Source: an uncultured Clostridia bacterium
Lineage (GTDB): Bacteria > Bacillota > Clostridia > Oscillospirales > Acutalibacteraceae
Length of the DNA: 31,988 nucleotides
Reading direction: 5' to 3'
Assembly (NCBI GenBank): GCA_937888485.1
Contig: CALAQQ010000120.1
Location: 1 to 31,988, forward strand
Shown here: positions 1 through 8,155 of the stretch, piece by piece
Numbering within the stretch: the stretch's first letter is position 1
Layout of the letters: each line of letters starts with the position of its first letter
Made by a program: the position numbers and the translations under genes
The notes under the pieces: model-generated
What the model was told of the DNA's origin: nothing
Seen by the model: only the letters and a program-made list of their open reading frames with translations
Databases searched by the model: none

Positions 1-449
1 GCTGTAAAATCAGCGTGCTTTTCTCCGTTCAGGAAGAAACGGGAGGAAGCGGTGCACAGACAGGTGCATTTTCCGCTCAGCCTGATGAGGCGATCGCCGT
101 TGATGTGAGCTTCGCAACCGCACCGGGTATCAGTTCCGAAAAATATGCATCTCTCGGCGGCGGAACAATGGTTGGTTACGGTCCTTCGCTTGACTACGGT
201 ATGAGCAGAAAACTTACGGAACTCGCAGAGAAAAACGGTATTCCCAACCAGACTGAGGTTATGGGCAGAAATACGGGAACAAACTGCGATGAAATCCAGG
301 TTGCAGGAAAGGGTGTTAAAACAGCGCTTCTTTCGGTTCCTCTGAGAAATATGCATACCGCAGTTGAGGTCTGCGACCTTGAAGATATCGAAAACACGGC
401 AAAACTCATGGCTGAATATATCATTGAAAGGGGAGAAAGAAATGCTTGA
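1..449 (+). CDS. M42 family metallopeptidase, C-terminal part (5' end outside window)
   Basis: The frame is open from the window edge (first full codon at base 3), so this is the last ~148 residues of a longer protein. M42 enzymes are cytoplasmic, metal-dependent aminopeptidases of the glutamyl aminopeptidase/FrvX/YsdC group that finish peptide breakdown. Visible family signatures are the VQEETGGSGAQ block with the catalytic and metal-binding Glu pair, IAVDVSF with the metal-binding Asp, and the RNMHTAVEV segment with the last metal His. The stop overlaps the next gene, a second M42 protein, by 8 bases, so the two are translationally coupled. The GTG at base 15 lies inside the conserved core and is not the real start. 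Family assignment is firm; substrate specificity cannot be read. Confidence 0.9.
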   Translation, partial: CKISVLFSVQEETGGSGAQTGAFSAQPDEAIAVDVSFATAPGISSEKYASLGGGTMVGYGPSLDYGMSRKLTELAEKNGIPNQTEVMGRNTGTNCDEIQVAGKGVKTALLSVPLRNMHTAVEVCDLEDIENTAKLMAEYIIERGERNA

Positions 450-1461
450 ACTGATTAAAGAGCTTTGCCTTCTTCCCGGCATATCGGGCAGAGAAAATGC
501 CGTTCGTGATTATATTATTGAACAGATAAAAGACCATGCCGAATACAGCATCGATCCTCTCGGTAATCTCCTTGTTTTCAAAAAGGGTAAAAACCCCGCA
601 AAGAACAAGGTTATGATTGATGCTCATATGGATGAGGTCGGACTCATCGTAACGGGGATAACAGCTGAAGGTTTCCTGCGTTTCACCAAGGTCGGCGGTA
701 TAGACAGCCGTGTTATTCTCGGAAGAACGGTCAGAGTCGGAGATAAGGCTGTAAGCGGCGTTATCGGTATAAAACCCGTTCACCTTGTTGATAAAAAAGA
801 CGAAGCTAACATTCCCAAAGCGGATGATCTCTATATCGATATCGGTGCAAAAACAAAAGAAGAGGCTATGGAATATGTATGCCTCGGTGATTCTGTCTGG
901 TTTGAAAGCGGTTTCGTTGAATTCGGTGACGGATTTGTGAAAGCCAAGGCGCTCGATGACAGAGCCGGCTGTGCAATTCTCATCGGAATGATAAAGAGCG
1001 AGCTTGAATATGATATGTGGTTTTCGTTCAGTGTTCAGGAAGAAATCGGAACAAGGGGCGCACAGACTGCCGCATTCACCATAGCTCCCGACTATGCAAT
1101 TGCGGTTGAAACCACCACTGCTGCCGATATTTCGGGAGTAAAAGACGAAAAAAGAGTCTGCATATGCGGTAAGGGCGGAACGGTTTCTTTTATGGACAGA
1201 AGCACTCTTTACAGCAAGGAACTTTTTGATAAAGCATTTGAAATTGCTGAAAGAGATAATATTGTTTGCCAACCCAAAACAATGGTTGCGGGCGGCAACG
1301 ATTCGGGCGCAATTCATAAGAGCAGAGGCGGTGTAAAGGTGTTGACGGTATCGATTCCGTGCAGATATCTTCACTCTCCCTCGTGCGTAATCAAATATAA
1401 AGACGCAGAAGAATCCCTTCGTCTTATAAAAGCTCTTGCGGAGGATTTTGCACAATGCTGA
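442..1461 (+). CDS. M42 family metallopeptidase (complete, second tandem copy)
   Basis: A 339-residue cytoplasmic di-metal aminopeptidase of normal M42 length. I chose the ATG at 442 because it follows the strong site AAAGGGGAGAAAG and begins MLELIKEL, the usual M42 N-terminus; a longer reading from 364 only runs back into the upstream gene. Metal and catalytic residues: His62 in DAHMDEVG, Asp172 in ALDDRAGC, Glu200/Glu201 in VQEEIGTRGA and His311 in RYLHSP. One oddity is Glu223 in AIAVETTT, where the upstream paralogue and the family usually have Asp. The gene overlaps its neighbour on both sides (8 and 7 bases), so it sits in the middle of an operon. M42 enzymes often form large dodecameric shells, and tandem paralogues may co-assemble; that part is inference. 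Confidence 0.93.
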   Translation: MLELIKELCLLPGISGRENAVRDYIIEQIKDHAEYSIDPLGNLLVFKKGKNPAKNKVMIDAHMDEVGLIVTGITAEGFLRFTKVGGIDSRVILGRTVRVGDKAVSGVIGIKPVHLVDKKDEANIPKADDLYIDIGAKTKEEAMEYVCLGDSVWFESGFVEFGDGFVKAKALDDRAGCAILIGMIKSELEYDMWFSFSVQEEIGTRGAQTAAFTIAPDYAIAVETTTAADISGVKDEKRVCICGKGGTVSFMDRSTLYSKELFDKAFEIAERDNIVCQPKTMVAGGNDSGAIHKSRGGVKVLTVSIPCRYLHSPSCVIKYKDAEESLRLIKALAEDFAQC

Positions 1462-2192
1462 CCCTCTGCAAGGAATATGAACAGCTCTGTTTCCTGCCGT
1501 CAGACCCTTATGCGGCAAGGATAACCGCGCTGTTCCGAACATACGGTGCAGACTATGATTTTGCACTTTTCTGGGTTCAGAATATCGATGGAATTCCTAC
1601 TGCGGCAATAAGCCGTATTGACGGAAATATGACTCTCTGCACAAACCGAAATGCGGATTTTGAAGAACTTCTTCATTTTGTCAATGCTGTCGGATTTCAG
1701 AGCTTTACATGTTCTTATGAGGATATAAAAAAGCTTGGATTAGAGCCGTCGGATTCATCGTTTACGGTTAAGTTTACGGGCAGAAAAACCTCTTTCGATG
1801 TTAATACCGTCAATGATTTTGACAAGCGTGAAATCTATGATTTGCTTTGCAGTTGTGGTTTTGAGCTAGGAGATTATGGCGCATTTTTATCCGATGTGTG
1901 TTCAAGACTTAACAAGGGTACGGCATCAATGATTGCCGCCGAAGAAAATGGCAGTCTGCGAGCCTGTGCATTTGCTCTTTTTGAAGGAGAGAAGAGCGTT
2001 TTGCTCGGTGCGGTTGCAACGTCACCGAAAGCCAGGGGCAGGGGATATGCCTCAGCGATAGTCAGAAAAATAGCAGAGAAAAAATCGGATAAAGATGTTT
2101 TTCTCTTTTGCAGAAACGACGGTCTGGAAGATTTTTATTCAAAAATCGGCTTTAAAACCGTCGGTAAATGGGCGATTGTAAGGAGGAAATGA
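1455..2192 (+). CDS. GNAT family N-acetyltransferase
   Basis: A 245-residue protein. The C-terminal ~110 residues carry a GNAT fold, with the acetyl-CoA loop visible as GAVATSPKARGRGYAS (about residues 185-200) and the closing segment DFYSKIGFKTVGKW near the end. The first ~115 residues are not a standard GNAT module and I cannot name them; they could be a substrate-recognition or degenerate second GNAT half. The start ATG overlaps the M42 stop by 7 bases and has GCGGAGG about 10 bases upstream. It lies between peptidases and a membrane protein in one operon, which does not reveal the acceptor substrate. Confidence 0.85.
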   Translation: MLTLCKEYEQLCFLPSDPYAARITALFRTYGADYDFALFWVQNIDGIPTAAISRIDGNMTLCTNRNADFEELLHFVNAVGFQSFTCSYEDIKKLGLEPSDSSFTVKFTGRKTSFDVNTVNDFDKREIYDLLCSCGFELGDYGAFLSDVCSRLNKGTASMIAAEENGSLRACAFALFEGEKSVLLGAVATSPKARGRGYASAIVRKIAEKKSDKDVFLFCRNDGLEDFYSKIGFKTVGKWAIVRRK

Positions 2193-2193
2193 T

Positions 2194-2880
2194 ATGTCAC
2201 CGCTGTGCTACCTTTTATCGTTTGTAACTGTTGTTTTTGCGATATTGTGTGTTTCGTTCCGCAGGGTCGGTAAGGCGTTTGAAGGCATGATGTGCAAATT
2301 CATGGCAAGCTTCGGTTTTATATCGGTTGCCGTTGTCGGTTACTGCATGAATCCCCACGATACATATTATTTCTGTCTTGTCTGTTTTTCTTTAATGTTC
2401 GGATTCTTCGGAGATGTGCTTCTCGGCATAAAAGAAGTTGCTCCGACCTTCAGAGGCAAACTAATTCCTCTCGGAACATTCTATTTTCTTGTCGGACACA
2501 TTTTTGCGCTCCTGGCGTTTGTTTCGGTCGGCGGATTCAATATAATTCCCTTGATAATCGGAATTATCGGAATGCCTGTTGCAGCAACGGTTATGAAAGT
2601 GTTCAGAATGAAGATTGACAAAAAGCTTGCACCGGTTATGAGTATTTATTACGGTGCGCTTTTCTATAAGGTTGCATCGTCGGCTTTTCTTGCAATCGGT
2701 GAAAAAAATCCTGCTTTATGGCTTGCTTTTATCGGTTCATGTCTGTTTTTTGTCAGCGATACATGTCTTGGATTCTTGTATTTCACACCGATAAAACGAA
2801 AAAATATATGGGTTACAATTGAACTTTCAACATACTATCCGGCACAGATTTTGCTTGCAATGTCTGTTGCGCTGATGTAA
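2194..2880 (+). CDS. YhhN family membrane protein (lysoplasmalogenase-like)
   Basis: A 228-residue polytopic membrane protein with about seven or eight hydrophobic spans. Family-type features are the GFFGDVLLG segment after the third span, FYFLVGHIFAL, GSCLFFVSDTCLGF, and the final TYYPAQILLA. YhhN/TMEM86 proteins include lysoplasmalogenases, which cleave the vinyl ether bond of lysoplasmalogens. That activity makes sense in anaerobic Clostridia, many of which contain plasmalogens, but it has not been shown for most bacterial members. The start is clear: AGGAGG at 2181-2186, seven bases before ATG, with one base between the GNAT stop and this start. Confidence 0.82.
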   Translation: MSPLCYLLSFVTVVFAILCVSFRRVGKAFEGMMCKFMASFGFISVAVVGYCMNPHDTYYFCLVCFSLMFGFFGDVLLGIKEVAPTFRGKLIPLGTFYFLVGHIFALLAFVSVGGFNIIPLIIGIIGMPVAATVMKVFRMKIDKKLAPVMSIYYGALFYKVASSAFLAIGEKNPALWLAFIGSCLFFVSDTCLGFLYFTPIKRKNIWVTIELSTYYPAQILLAMSVALM

Positions 2881-2913
2881 TATTATAATCAGTAACCAAA
2901 GGAGGAAATAAAT

Positions 2914-4290
2914 ATGACATTCATAACAAAAATTTCCGCTGCATTCTTTGCAATGCTCATGCCGATTGTTGTAGCATTCAACAGCATTTCGATTTCGCTT
3001 CCGTTCATGAACGATATTGCTGTTATAGAATATGATTTTGCAAACGATAAAGCAGGCTCCGCAGCGGGCGAAATAACCGTTACGTCTTCCATGGACGGCA
3101 ACTACGATATCTATTGGGGCAACGAAAACGGAGAAAAACTCTTTGTTGAAGTCGGAGATACAAAGGCTTATTACAGCGAACTTGCAACTGTTGATGTTGA
3201 CGGCGGCGAAGGCAAATACGAGGTTCAGTCGTTCACTGCAATCCCCGACGGCGCGGAATATATTCTTGCATATAAAACGGGCGTTCTTGCAGGTGAAGCG
3301 GAAATTCCCGAAGAAAAGCTTCCCGATTACGGTAAAAAAGCTTATTCCTTCGGTGCACTCAGCGATGTTCATTTCAACAGATATAACGGCTCTCTTTCGG
3401 GCGACGACGCTTGCCTTACTTTCCCCAATGCACTCAATTTCATCGAATGTTTTGACGTTGAGCTTGTCGGAATTTCAGGCGATATTTCCGCAGACGGCGA
3501 AAGAAATGCGTTTGAAAAATACAACACTATTGCTTCAAACTATGATTTCCCCGTTTATACCTGCACGGGTAATCACGATGTGAGCGATTATTATACTCTT
3601 GCGAACTGGCAGGAGCTTATGAATACAGGTGTTTACGGTGAAAAGAAGGCAGACGGAGTTAAGGACATTGCCAAAAACGGTCTTGATTTTGTTTATGCAC
3701 CTGCAGATGCAGACGGCGACGTGTTTATTTTCCTTTCGCAGTATCAGTGGGACTATAACCGCCCCGAAAGCCGAATTCTGACCGATGAACAGCTCGATTG
3801 GCTTGAAGCACAGTTTGAGAAATATAAGGATACAACGGTTTATCTTTTCTTCCACACCTTCCTCAATAATCCGATTGAAGGAGAAAATCCCCATATGGGC
3901 GAAGGAAATATTGAGAACAATGTCGGCAGACATTATGATCTTGCATTCACAAGCGGATGTCCCGATGAGGTCCGTTTCAGAGGCATGATGGATAAATACG
4001 AAAACGTTGTTTATTTCAACGGTCATTCACATTGGGCATATGATATGCAGAAGTTCAACCCCAACCTCAATATCGCTGATTATAACGGTGAATATGCAAC
4101 AATGGTTCATATTTCAAGCGTATCGTCGCCCAGAAGAACAACTGCAAATGTTGATGATTCTTCCGAACATTTCATGCGTTCGTCAGAGGGTATGATAGTA
4201 ACTGTTTATGAGGATAAGATTGTGTTCAATGCCGTTGATTTCCTCAGAGGCGAAATGCTTGCATATGCAACCTATGTGATTGAAAAATAA
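2914..4290 (+). CDS. secreted calcineurin-like metallophosphoesterase
   Basis: A 458-residue protein with a hydrophobic N-terminal segment (residues ~5-30) that looks like a signal peptide or anchor, then a beta-rich region of ~100 residues, then a calcineurin-type phosphoesterase domain. All the metal-site blocks are present: Asp151 and His153 in LSDVHFN, Asp190 in GISGDISADG, the GNHD box at 219-222, His314 in LFFHTFLNN, and GHSH at 370-373. The enzyme should hydrolyse a phosphomonoester or diester outside the membrane; the substrate is unknown. The N-terminal region may be a carbohydrate or surface-binding module (inference). It is the last gene of the operon, 33 bases after the YhhN gene, with AAAGGAGGA ahead of ATG, and ends at a strong bidirectional terminator. 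Confidence 0.88.
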   Translation: MTFITKISAAFFAMLMPIVVAFNSISISLPFMNDIAVIEYDFANDKAGSAAGEITVTSSMDGNYDIYWGNENGEKLFVEVGDTKAYYSELATVDVDGGEGKYEVQSFTAIPDGAEYILAYKTGVLAGEAEIPEEKLPDYGKKAYSFGALSDVHFNRYNGSLSGDDACLTFPNALNFIECFDVELVGISGDISADGERNAFEKYNTIASNYDFPVYTCTGNHDVSDYYTLANWQELMNTGVYGEKKADGVKDIAKNGLDFVYAPADADGDVFIFLSQYQWDYNRPESRILTDEQLDWLEAQFEKYKDTTVYLFFHTFLNNPIEGENPHMGEGNIENNVGRHYDLAFTSGCPDEVRFRGMMDKYENVVYFNGHSHWAYDMQKFNPNLNIADYNGEYATMVHISSVSSPRRTTANVDDSSEHFMRSSEGMIVTVYEDKIVFNAVDFLRGEMLAYATYVIEK

Positions 4291-4291
4291 T

Positions 4292-4319
4292 AAAAAGGCG
4301 GTCGTTGACCGCCTTTTTT
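4292..4319. terminator. bidirectional Rho-independent terminator between metallophosphoesterase and sigG
   Basis: Stem GGCGGTC (4297-4303), loop GTT, stem GACCGCC (4307-4313), with five A on the left and six T on the right. It can end both converging genes. The right-hand T run overlaps the sigG stop codon (4318-4320, TAA on the minus strand). Confidence 0.9.
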
Positions 4320-5094
4320 ACGCCCTGTTATTATCCTTGATTCTTTTTATAGCACCTTTTTCCAGCCTTGAAACCTGTGCCTGAGAAATGCCTATTTCAT
4401 CGGCAACCTCCATTTGTGTTTTGCCCTGCATAAAACGCATATGGAGGATTTTTTTCTCTCTGTCACTTAAGGATTTTATTGCCTGTTTGAGAAGAATTTC
4501 TTCAAGCCAGCTTTCGTCTGTTTCGGTGTCGCCTATCTGATCCATGACATAAATCGTGTCACCGCCGTCGGAATAGACCGGTTCGTTCAGCGAAACGGGT
4601 TCGACTATGGCATCGAGAGCGATGACAACGCTTTCTTTATCTATCCCCAACTCCTTTGCGATTTCCTCGGGAGTGGGGTCACGTTCAAGCTCATTTATCA
4701 GTCTTTCCCTTACCTGCATTGCATGATATGCTGTATCTCTGACAGAACGGCTGATCCTTATCGGATTGTTGTCACGCAGATGCCGTCTTACTTCGCCGAT
4801 TATCATCGGGCAGGCATAGGTGCTGAACCTGACATCAAGACTTAAATCAAAATTGTCAATCGCTTTGATAAGACCTATGCACCCCACCTGAAAAAGATCG
4901 TCGGGATTTTCGCCTCTGTTTGCAAACTTTTGTATAACGCTTAGAACAAGCCTTAAATTTCCCGTTACAAGTTCATCTCTTGCCTTTTTATCGCCTGTTC
5001 TTGCTTTTTTGAGAAGTTCGATTTTTTCGCTTTCCTTGAGAACCTTCAGTTTTGCTGTGTTGACTCCGCATATTTCAACTTTGTTGAACTGCAA
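4318..5094 (-). CDS. sigG: RNA polymerase sporulation sigma factor SigG
   Basis: A 258-residue sigma-70 family protein, the late forespore sigma factor. The N-terminal block NKVEICGV and the segments NLRLVLSVIQKF, DDLFQVGCIGL and RRHLRDNNPIR match Bacillus subtilis SigG closely from memory, including the register of the N-terminus. Regions 2, 3 and 4 are present in order, and region 4 ends with KTQMEVADEIGISQAQVSRLEK. The start is TTG, preceded by GGGGTGAT; alignment with SigG supports it. In Bacillus and many Clostridia sigG lies next to spoIIG genes (spoIIGA-sigE), which are not here; instead it is convergent with a phosphoesterase and divergent from potA. Its presence says the organism belongs to a spore-forming lineage. 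Confidence 0.96.
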   Translation of the reverse strand: MQFNKVEICGVNTAKLKVLKESEKIELLKKARTGDKKARDELVTGNLRLVLSVIQKFANRGENPDDLFQVGCIGLIKAIDNFDLSLDVRFSTYACPMIIGEVRRHLRDNNPIRISRSVRDTAYHAMQVRERLINELERDPTPEEIAKELGIDKESVVIALDAIVEPVSLNEPVYSDGGDTIYVMDQIGDTETDESWLEEILLKQAIKSLSDREKKILHMRFMQGKTQMEVADEIGISQAQVSRLEKGAIKRIKDNNRA

Positions 5095-5191
5095 ATAATC
5101 ACCCCGATAAATTTTGTTGACAGTTAAAGTATTGCCTGAAAACGGGATAATTTACCGAGGAAATTCAAAAAAATTATTAAAATAAAAAAAC

Positions 5192-5226
5192 GAGTAAAAC
5201 AGAGTAAAAAAGAGTATTATGAAGTA
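5192..5226. repeat. four direct repeats in 10-bp phase
   Basis: GAGTA occurs at 5192, 5202 and 5212, with a one-mismatch copy AAGTA at 5222, so four units are spaced exactly 10 bp apart, one helical turn each, mostly as GAGTAaaa. They lie in the divergent sigG/potA region, overlapping the proposed sigG promoter. They could be binding sites for a regulator that contacts one DNA face, or a chance low-complexity pattern in AT-rich DNA. Confidence 0.5.
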
Positions 5227-5245
5227 AATTAAAGAAAAATATTTG
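5215..5245 (-). promoter_or_regulatory. possible SigG-type promoter of sigG
   Basis: On the minus strand, CAAATA (5245-5240), an 18-base spacer, then CATAATA (5221-5215). This resembles the SigG consensus of a gHATR -35 and CATHHTA -10, with only the first -35 base off. It lies about 120 bases before the TTG start. Autoregulation of sigG by SigF/SigG is established in Bacillus; applying it here is inference. Confidence 0.35.
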
Positions 5246-5293
5246 ACAACTCCGAACGGCAACGGATTTATCGTGAATTTCTCAAAAAAATTG

Positions 5294-5322
5294 TTGACAT
5301 TTGCGATATTTTGCACTATATT
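5294..5322 (+). promoter_or_regulatory. SigA-type promoter of potABCD
   Basis: Consensus -35 TTGACA (5294-5299), exactly 17-base spacer, -10 TATATT (5317-5322). This is the best promoter in the region and sits ~60 bases before potA. A second TTGACA at 5243-5248 lacks a good -10. The leader after the start point can form a weak CCGC...GCGG hairpin at 5341-5361. Confidence 0.82.
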
Positions 5323-5385
5323 TTATATTAATATAATAAGCCGCTTATCCGTTTAATGCGGTAAAGGCAGAGAGGGGCTGCATAA

Positions 5386-6510
5386 TTGAACAAAAATGCG
5401 ATAATTGATTTGAAAAATATTTCCGTAACATTCGGAAATAATCAAGTGCTTAAAAATCTCAACCTCTACATTCGTGACAAGGAGTTTATAACATTTCTCG
5501 GTCCTTCGGGCTGCGGTAAAACCACCACGCTCAGGATAATTGCGGGATTTATTGAACCCGACGAAGGTGAGGTCATTTTTGAAGGCAAAAAGATTAATGG
5601 TGTTCCTCCTCACAAAAGGCAGGTTAACACTATTTTTCAGCGTTATGCCCTTTTTCCGCATCTTAATGTTTATGAAAATGTTGCTTTCGGACTGAGAATA
5701 AAGAAAGTTCCCGAAAAGCAGATTAAAGAAACCGTTGAAGAAATGCTCGCTTTGGTTAACCTGACGGGCTTTAATAAACGTAATATAAATTCGCTTTCAG
5801 GCGGTCAGCAGCAGAGAGTTGCAATCGCAAGAGCTCTTGCGGTAAAACCCAGAGTTCTCCTTCTTGACGAACCTCTCGGTGCACTTGACCTCAAGCTTCG
5901 CAAGGATATGCAGGTCGAACTGAAAAACATTCAGCAGAGACTCGGCATAACCTTCATCTATGTTACACATGACCAGGAAGAGGCCCTTTCAATGTCTGAC
6001 ACAATCGTTGTTATGGATGGCGGTGTTATCCAGCAGATAGGAACTCCTCTTGATATTTATAACGAACCCAAGAACGCTTTCGTTGCCGACTTTATCGGTG
6101 AAAGTAATATTCTTGACGGTGTAATGATTGACGACTGCCTCGTTGATTTTTCCGGTCACCGTTTTGAATGTCTTGACAAAGGTTTCGGCAAGAATGAGGC
6201 GGTTGATGTTGTTGTCCGTCCCGAGGATGTCGACGTTGTTGAACCCGAAAAAGGAATGCTTTGCGGCATTGTAACATCCGTGACATTCAAGGGTGTTCAT
6301 TTTGAAATCATTGTTGATATCGGTGGTTTCAAGTGGATGATTCAGACAACCGATTATCAGCCTGAAGGTGCAAAAATCGGTCTTTTCATTGAACCCGATG
6401 CAATCCACATCATGAAAAAATCCGAGTATTCGGGTATTTACGGTGACTACAGCTCATTCAGCGAAGAATTTGATGAGCTTTCCAATGCGGAGGAGGAGGT
6501 TGAGGAATGA
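5386..6510 (+). CDS. potA: polyamine ABC transporter ATP-binding protein PotA
   Basis: A 374-residue ATPase of the spermidine/putrescine importer. It has the Walker A loop GPSGCGKTT (39-47), Q-loop Gln85, signature LSGGQQQ (137-143), Walker B LLLDE with Asp161/Glu162, and switch His195 in VTHDQEEA. Residues after ~235 form the OB/TOBE-type domain typical of importers that bind regulatory signals. The start is TTG, with GAGAGGGG upstream; translation from there gives the usual PotA N-terminus. The stop overlaps potB as ATGA, so the four pot genes form one coupled operon under the promoter at 5294-5322. PotA rather than another CUT-type ATPase is supported by the gene order potABCD and the PotD-like binding protein. 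Confidence 0.93.
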   Translation: MNKNAIIDLKNISVTFGNNQVLKNLNLYIRDKEFITFLGPSGCGKTTTLRIIAGFIEPDEGEVIFEGKKINGVPPHKRQVNTIFQRYALFPHLNVYENVAFGLRIKKVPEKQIKETVEEMLALVNLTGFNKRNINSLSGGQQQRVAIARALAVKPRVLLLDEPLGALDLKLRKDMQVELKNIQQRLGITFIYVTHDQEEALSMSDTIVVMDGGVIQQIGTPLDIYNEPKNAFVADFIGESNILDGVMIDDCLVDFSGHRFECLDKGFGKNEAVDVVVRPEDVDVVEPEKGMLCGIVTSVTFKGVHFEIIVDIGGFKWMIQTTDYQPEGAKIGLFIEPDAIHIMKKSEYSGIYGDYSSFSEEFDELSNAEEEVEE

Positions 6511-7331
6511 ACAACCGTTCTTCTTTTGCAACAAAACTTATTGCTTCTCCTTATATCGTCTGGTCGGTTCTTTTTATAGTTGCTCCGCTGATTTTTGTTG
6601 TCTATTATTCATTCACAGATGCTTCGGGTGTTTTCACCTTTGAAAATATTGAAGCTCTCATAAAATATATTCCCACATTTCTGCGTTCAATCTGGTTCGG
6701 CATAGTTGCAACAATAATTTGCCTTATAATTGCGTTTCCGCTTGCCTATATCATTTCGCAGAAAACCGAAAAAGTTCAGCGTACGCTTGTCATGCTCGTT
6801 ATGCTTCCGATGTGGATGAGTTTTCTAATCAGAACATATTCATGGATGGCTCTTCTTCAGGATACGGGTATTATCAACAGCTTTCTCGGAAAACTCGGAA
6901 TTGACCCGATACATATGATTAACACCGAGGGTGCGGTTATATTGGGTATGGTCTATAATTTCTTGCCCTATATGATTATGCCGATTTATTCTGTCATGGC
7001 AAAACTTGACTACAGCATGGTTGAAGCATGTCAGGACCTCGGAGGTAACAGACTTACTGTTATCAGAAAATGCATAATCCCCATGAGCATGCCCGGAATT
7101 GTATCCGGTATTACCATGGTTTTTGTTCCTTCCGTCAGTACATTCTATATTTCACAGAAGCTTGGCGGCGGTTCTTTTGACCTTATCGGTGATGTTATTG
7201 AAAGACAGTTCCAGCAGTCATATAACTATAACCTCGGCGCATCTCTTTCACTTGTCCTTATGGTCCTTATTCTTATCTGTATGGCGGTTATGAACCGCTT
7301 TTCAGGTGATGAGGAGGGCGTTGTCATATGA
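6507..7331 (+). CDS. potB: polyamine ABC transporter permease PotB
   Basis: A 274-residue inner membrane permease with six predicted spans. The cytoplasmic EAA loop that contacts PotA is visible as EACQDLGGNRLTVIRK followed by PMSMPGI. The length and order (ATPase, PotB, PotC, PotD) match classical spermidine/putrescine importers. It overlaps potA by four bases (ATGA) and potC in the same way, so all are expected to be made in fixed ratio. It pairs with PotC to make the transmembrane channel. Confidence 0.92.
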   Translation: MNNRSSFATKLIASPYIVWSVLFIVAPLIFVVYYSFTDASGVFTFENIEALIKYIPTFLRSIWFGIVATIICLIIAFPLAYIISQKTEKVQRTLVMLVMLPMWMSFLIRTYSWMALLQDTGIINSFLGKLGIDPIHMINTEGAVILGMVYNFLPYMIMPIYSVMAKLDYSMVEACQDLGGNRLTVIRKCIIPMSMPGIVSGITMVFVPSVSTFYISQKLGGGSFDLIGDVIERQFQQSYNYNLGASLSLVLMVLILICMAVMNRFSGDEEGVVI

Positions 7332-8131
7332 AAATTGCTTCAAAGGCATATGCCACTCTCGTATTCATATTTCTCTATGCTCCGATTATTGTAATGATTG
7401 TTTTTTCGTTCAATTCATCGAGCAGCACAAGTGTTTTTTCAGGCTTTTCGCTTGATTGGTACAAAGTTCTTTTTGAGGACGAAGCAACCCTCAGAGCGCT
7501 TTACAACACCCTTATCCTTGCGGTCAGTTCATCCGTTATTGCAACGGTTCTCGGAACTGCCGCGGCGGTGGGAATTGATAAATTCAAAAAAGGCATTCCC
7601 CGTTCGGGAGTTATGGCGGTAACAAATATCCCTATGATGAACCCCGAGATTGTAACGGGTATCTCAATGATGCTTCTTTTTGTTTTTGTCGGCAGACTTG
7701 TCAATATTGATGCGGTTCTCGGATTCGGAACATTGCTTATCGCTCATGTAACTTTTAATCTGCCCTACATTATTCTTACCGTTCTTCCGAAGCTTCGTCA
7801 GACGGACAAAAATCTTGCCGAGGCTGCACAAGACCTCGGATGCAAGCCTGCATCGGCATTCTTCAAGGTTGTTCTTCCGTCAATCATGCCGGGTATTATA
7901 ACAGGCATGATTATGGCGTTTACTCTTTCGCTGGATGACTTTATTATCAGTTATTTCACCGGAGGTCCGGGATTCCAGACTCTTCCCATTGCGATTTTCT
8001 CAATGACCAAGAAGAGGGTAAAACCCGATATGTATGCGCTTTCTGCTTTGATATTTGTCAGCATTCTTCTCCTGCTTATTCTTTATAATATTGCACAGCA
8101 GAAGAGCGATGAAAAATCAAAGAAGAAGTAA
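7328..8131 (+). CDS. potC: polyamine ABC transporter permease PotC
   Basis: A 267-residue permease with six predicted spans and a typical EAA loop, EAAQDLGCKPASAFFK, followed by LPSIMPGI. The N-terminus YAPIIVMIVFSFNSS and the DDFIISYFTGGPG segment are typical of PotC. It starts with ATG overlapping the potB stop and ends in a Lys-rich cytoplasmic tail. Together with PotB it forms the pore of the importer. Confidence 0.92.
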   Translation: MKIASKAYATLVFIFLYAPIIVMIVFSFNSSSSTSVFSGFSLDWYKVLFEDEATLRALYNTLILAVSSSVIATVLGTAAAVGIDKFKKGIPRSGVMAVTNIPMMNPEIVTGISMMLLFVFVGRLVNIDAVLGFGTLLIAHVTFNLPYIILTVLPKLRQTDKNLAEAAQDLGCKPASAFFKVVLPSIMPGIITGMIMAFTLSLDDFIISYFTGGPGFQTLPIAIFSMTKKRVKPDMYALSALIFVSILLLLILYNIAQQKSDEKSKKK

Positions 8132-8155
8132 TTATTACTCAAAGGAGTGATAAAT

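Noticed and set aside
421..1566. Long minus-strand open frame opposite the second M42 gene (381 codons)
   Set aside because: It runs antisense to a clear M42 gene, has no recognisable domain and no convincing ribosome site; it reflects codon bias of the real gene.
5242..5248. Spo0A box (TGTCAAA on the minus strand) before sigG
   Set aside because: One mismatch to the 0A box and it is part of a TTGACA-like sequence; sigG is not a usual direct Spo0A target.
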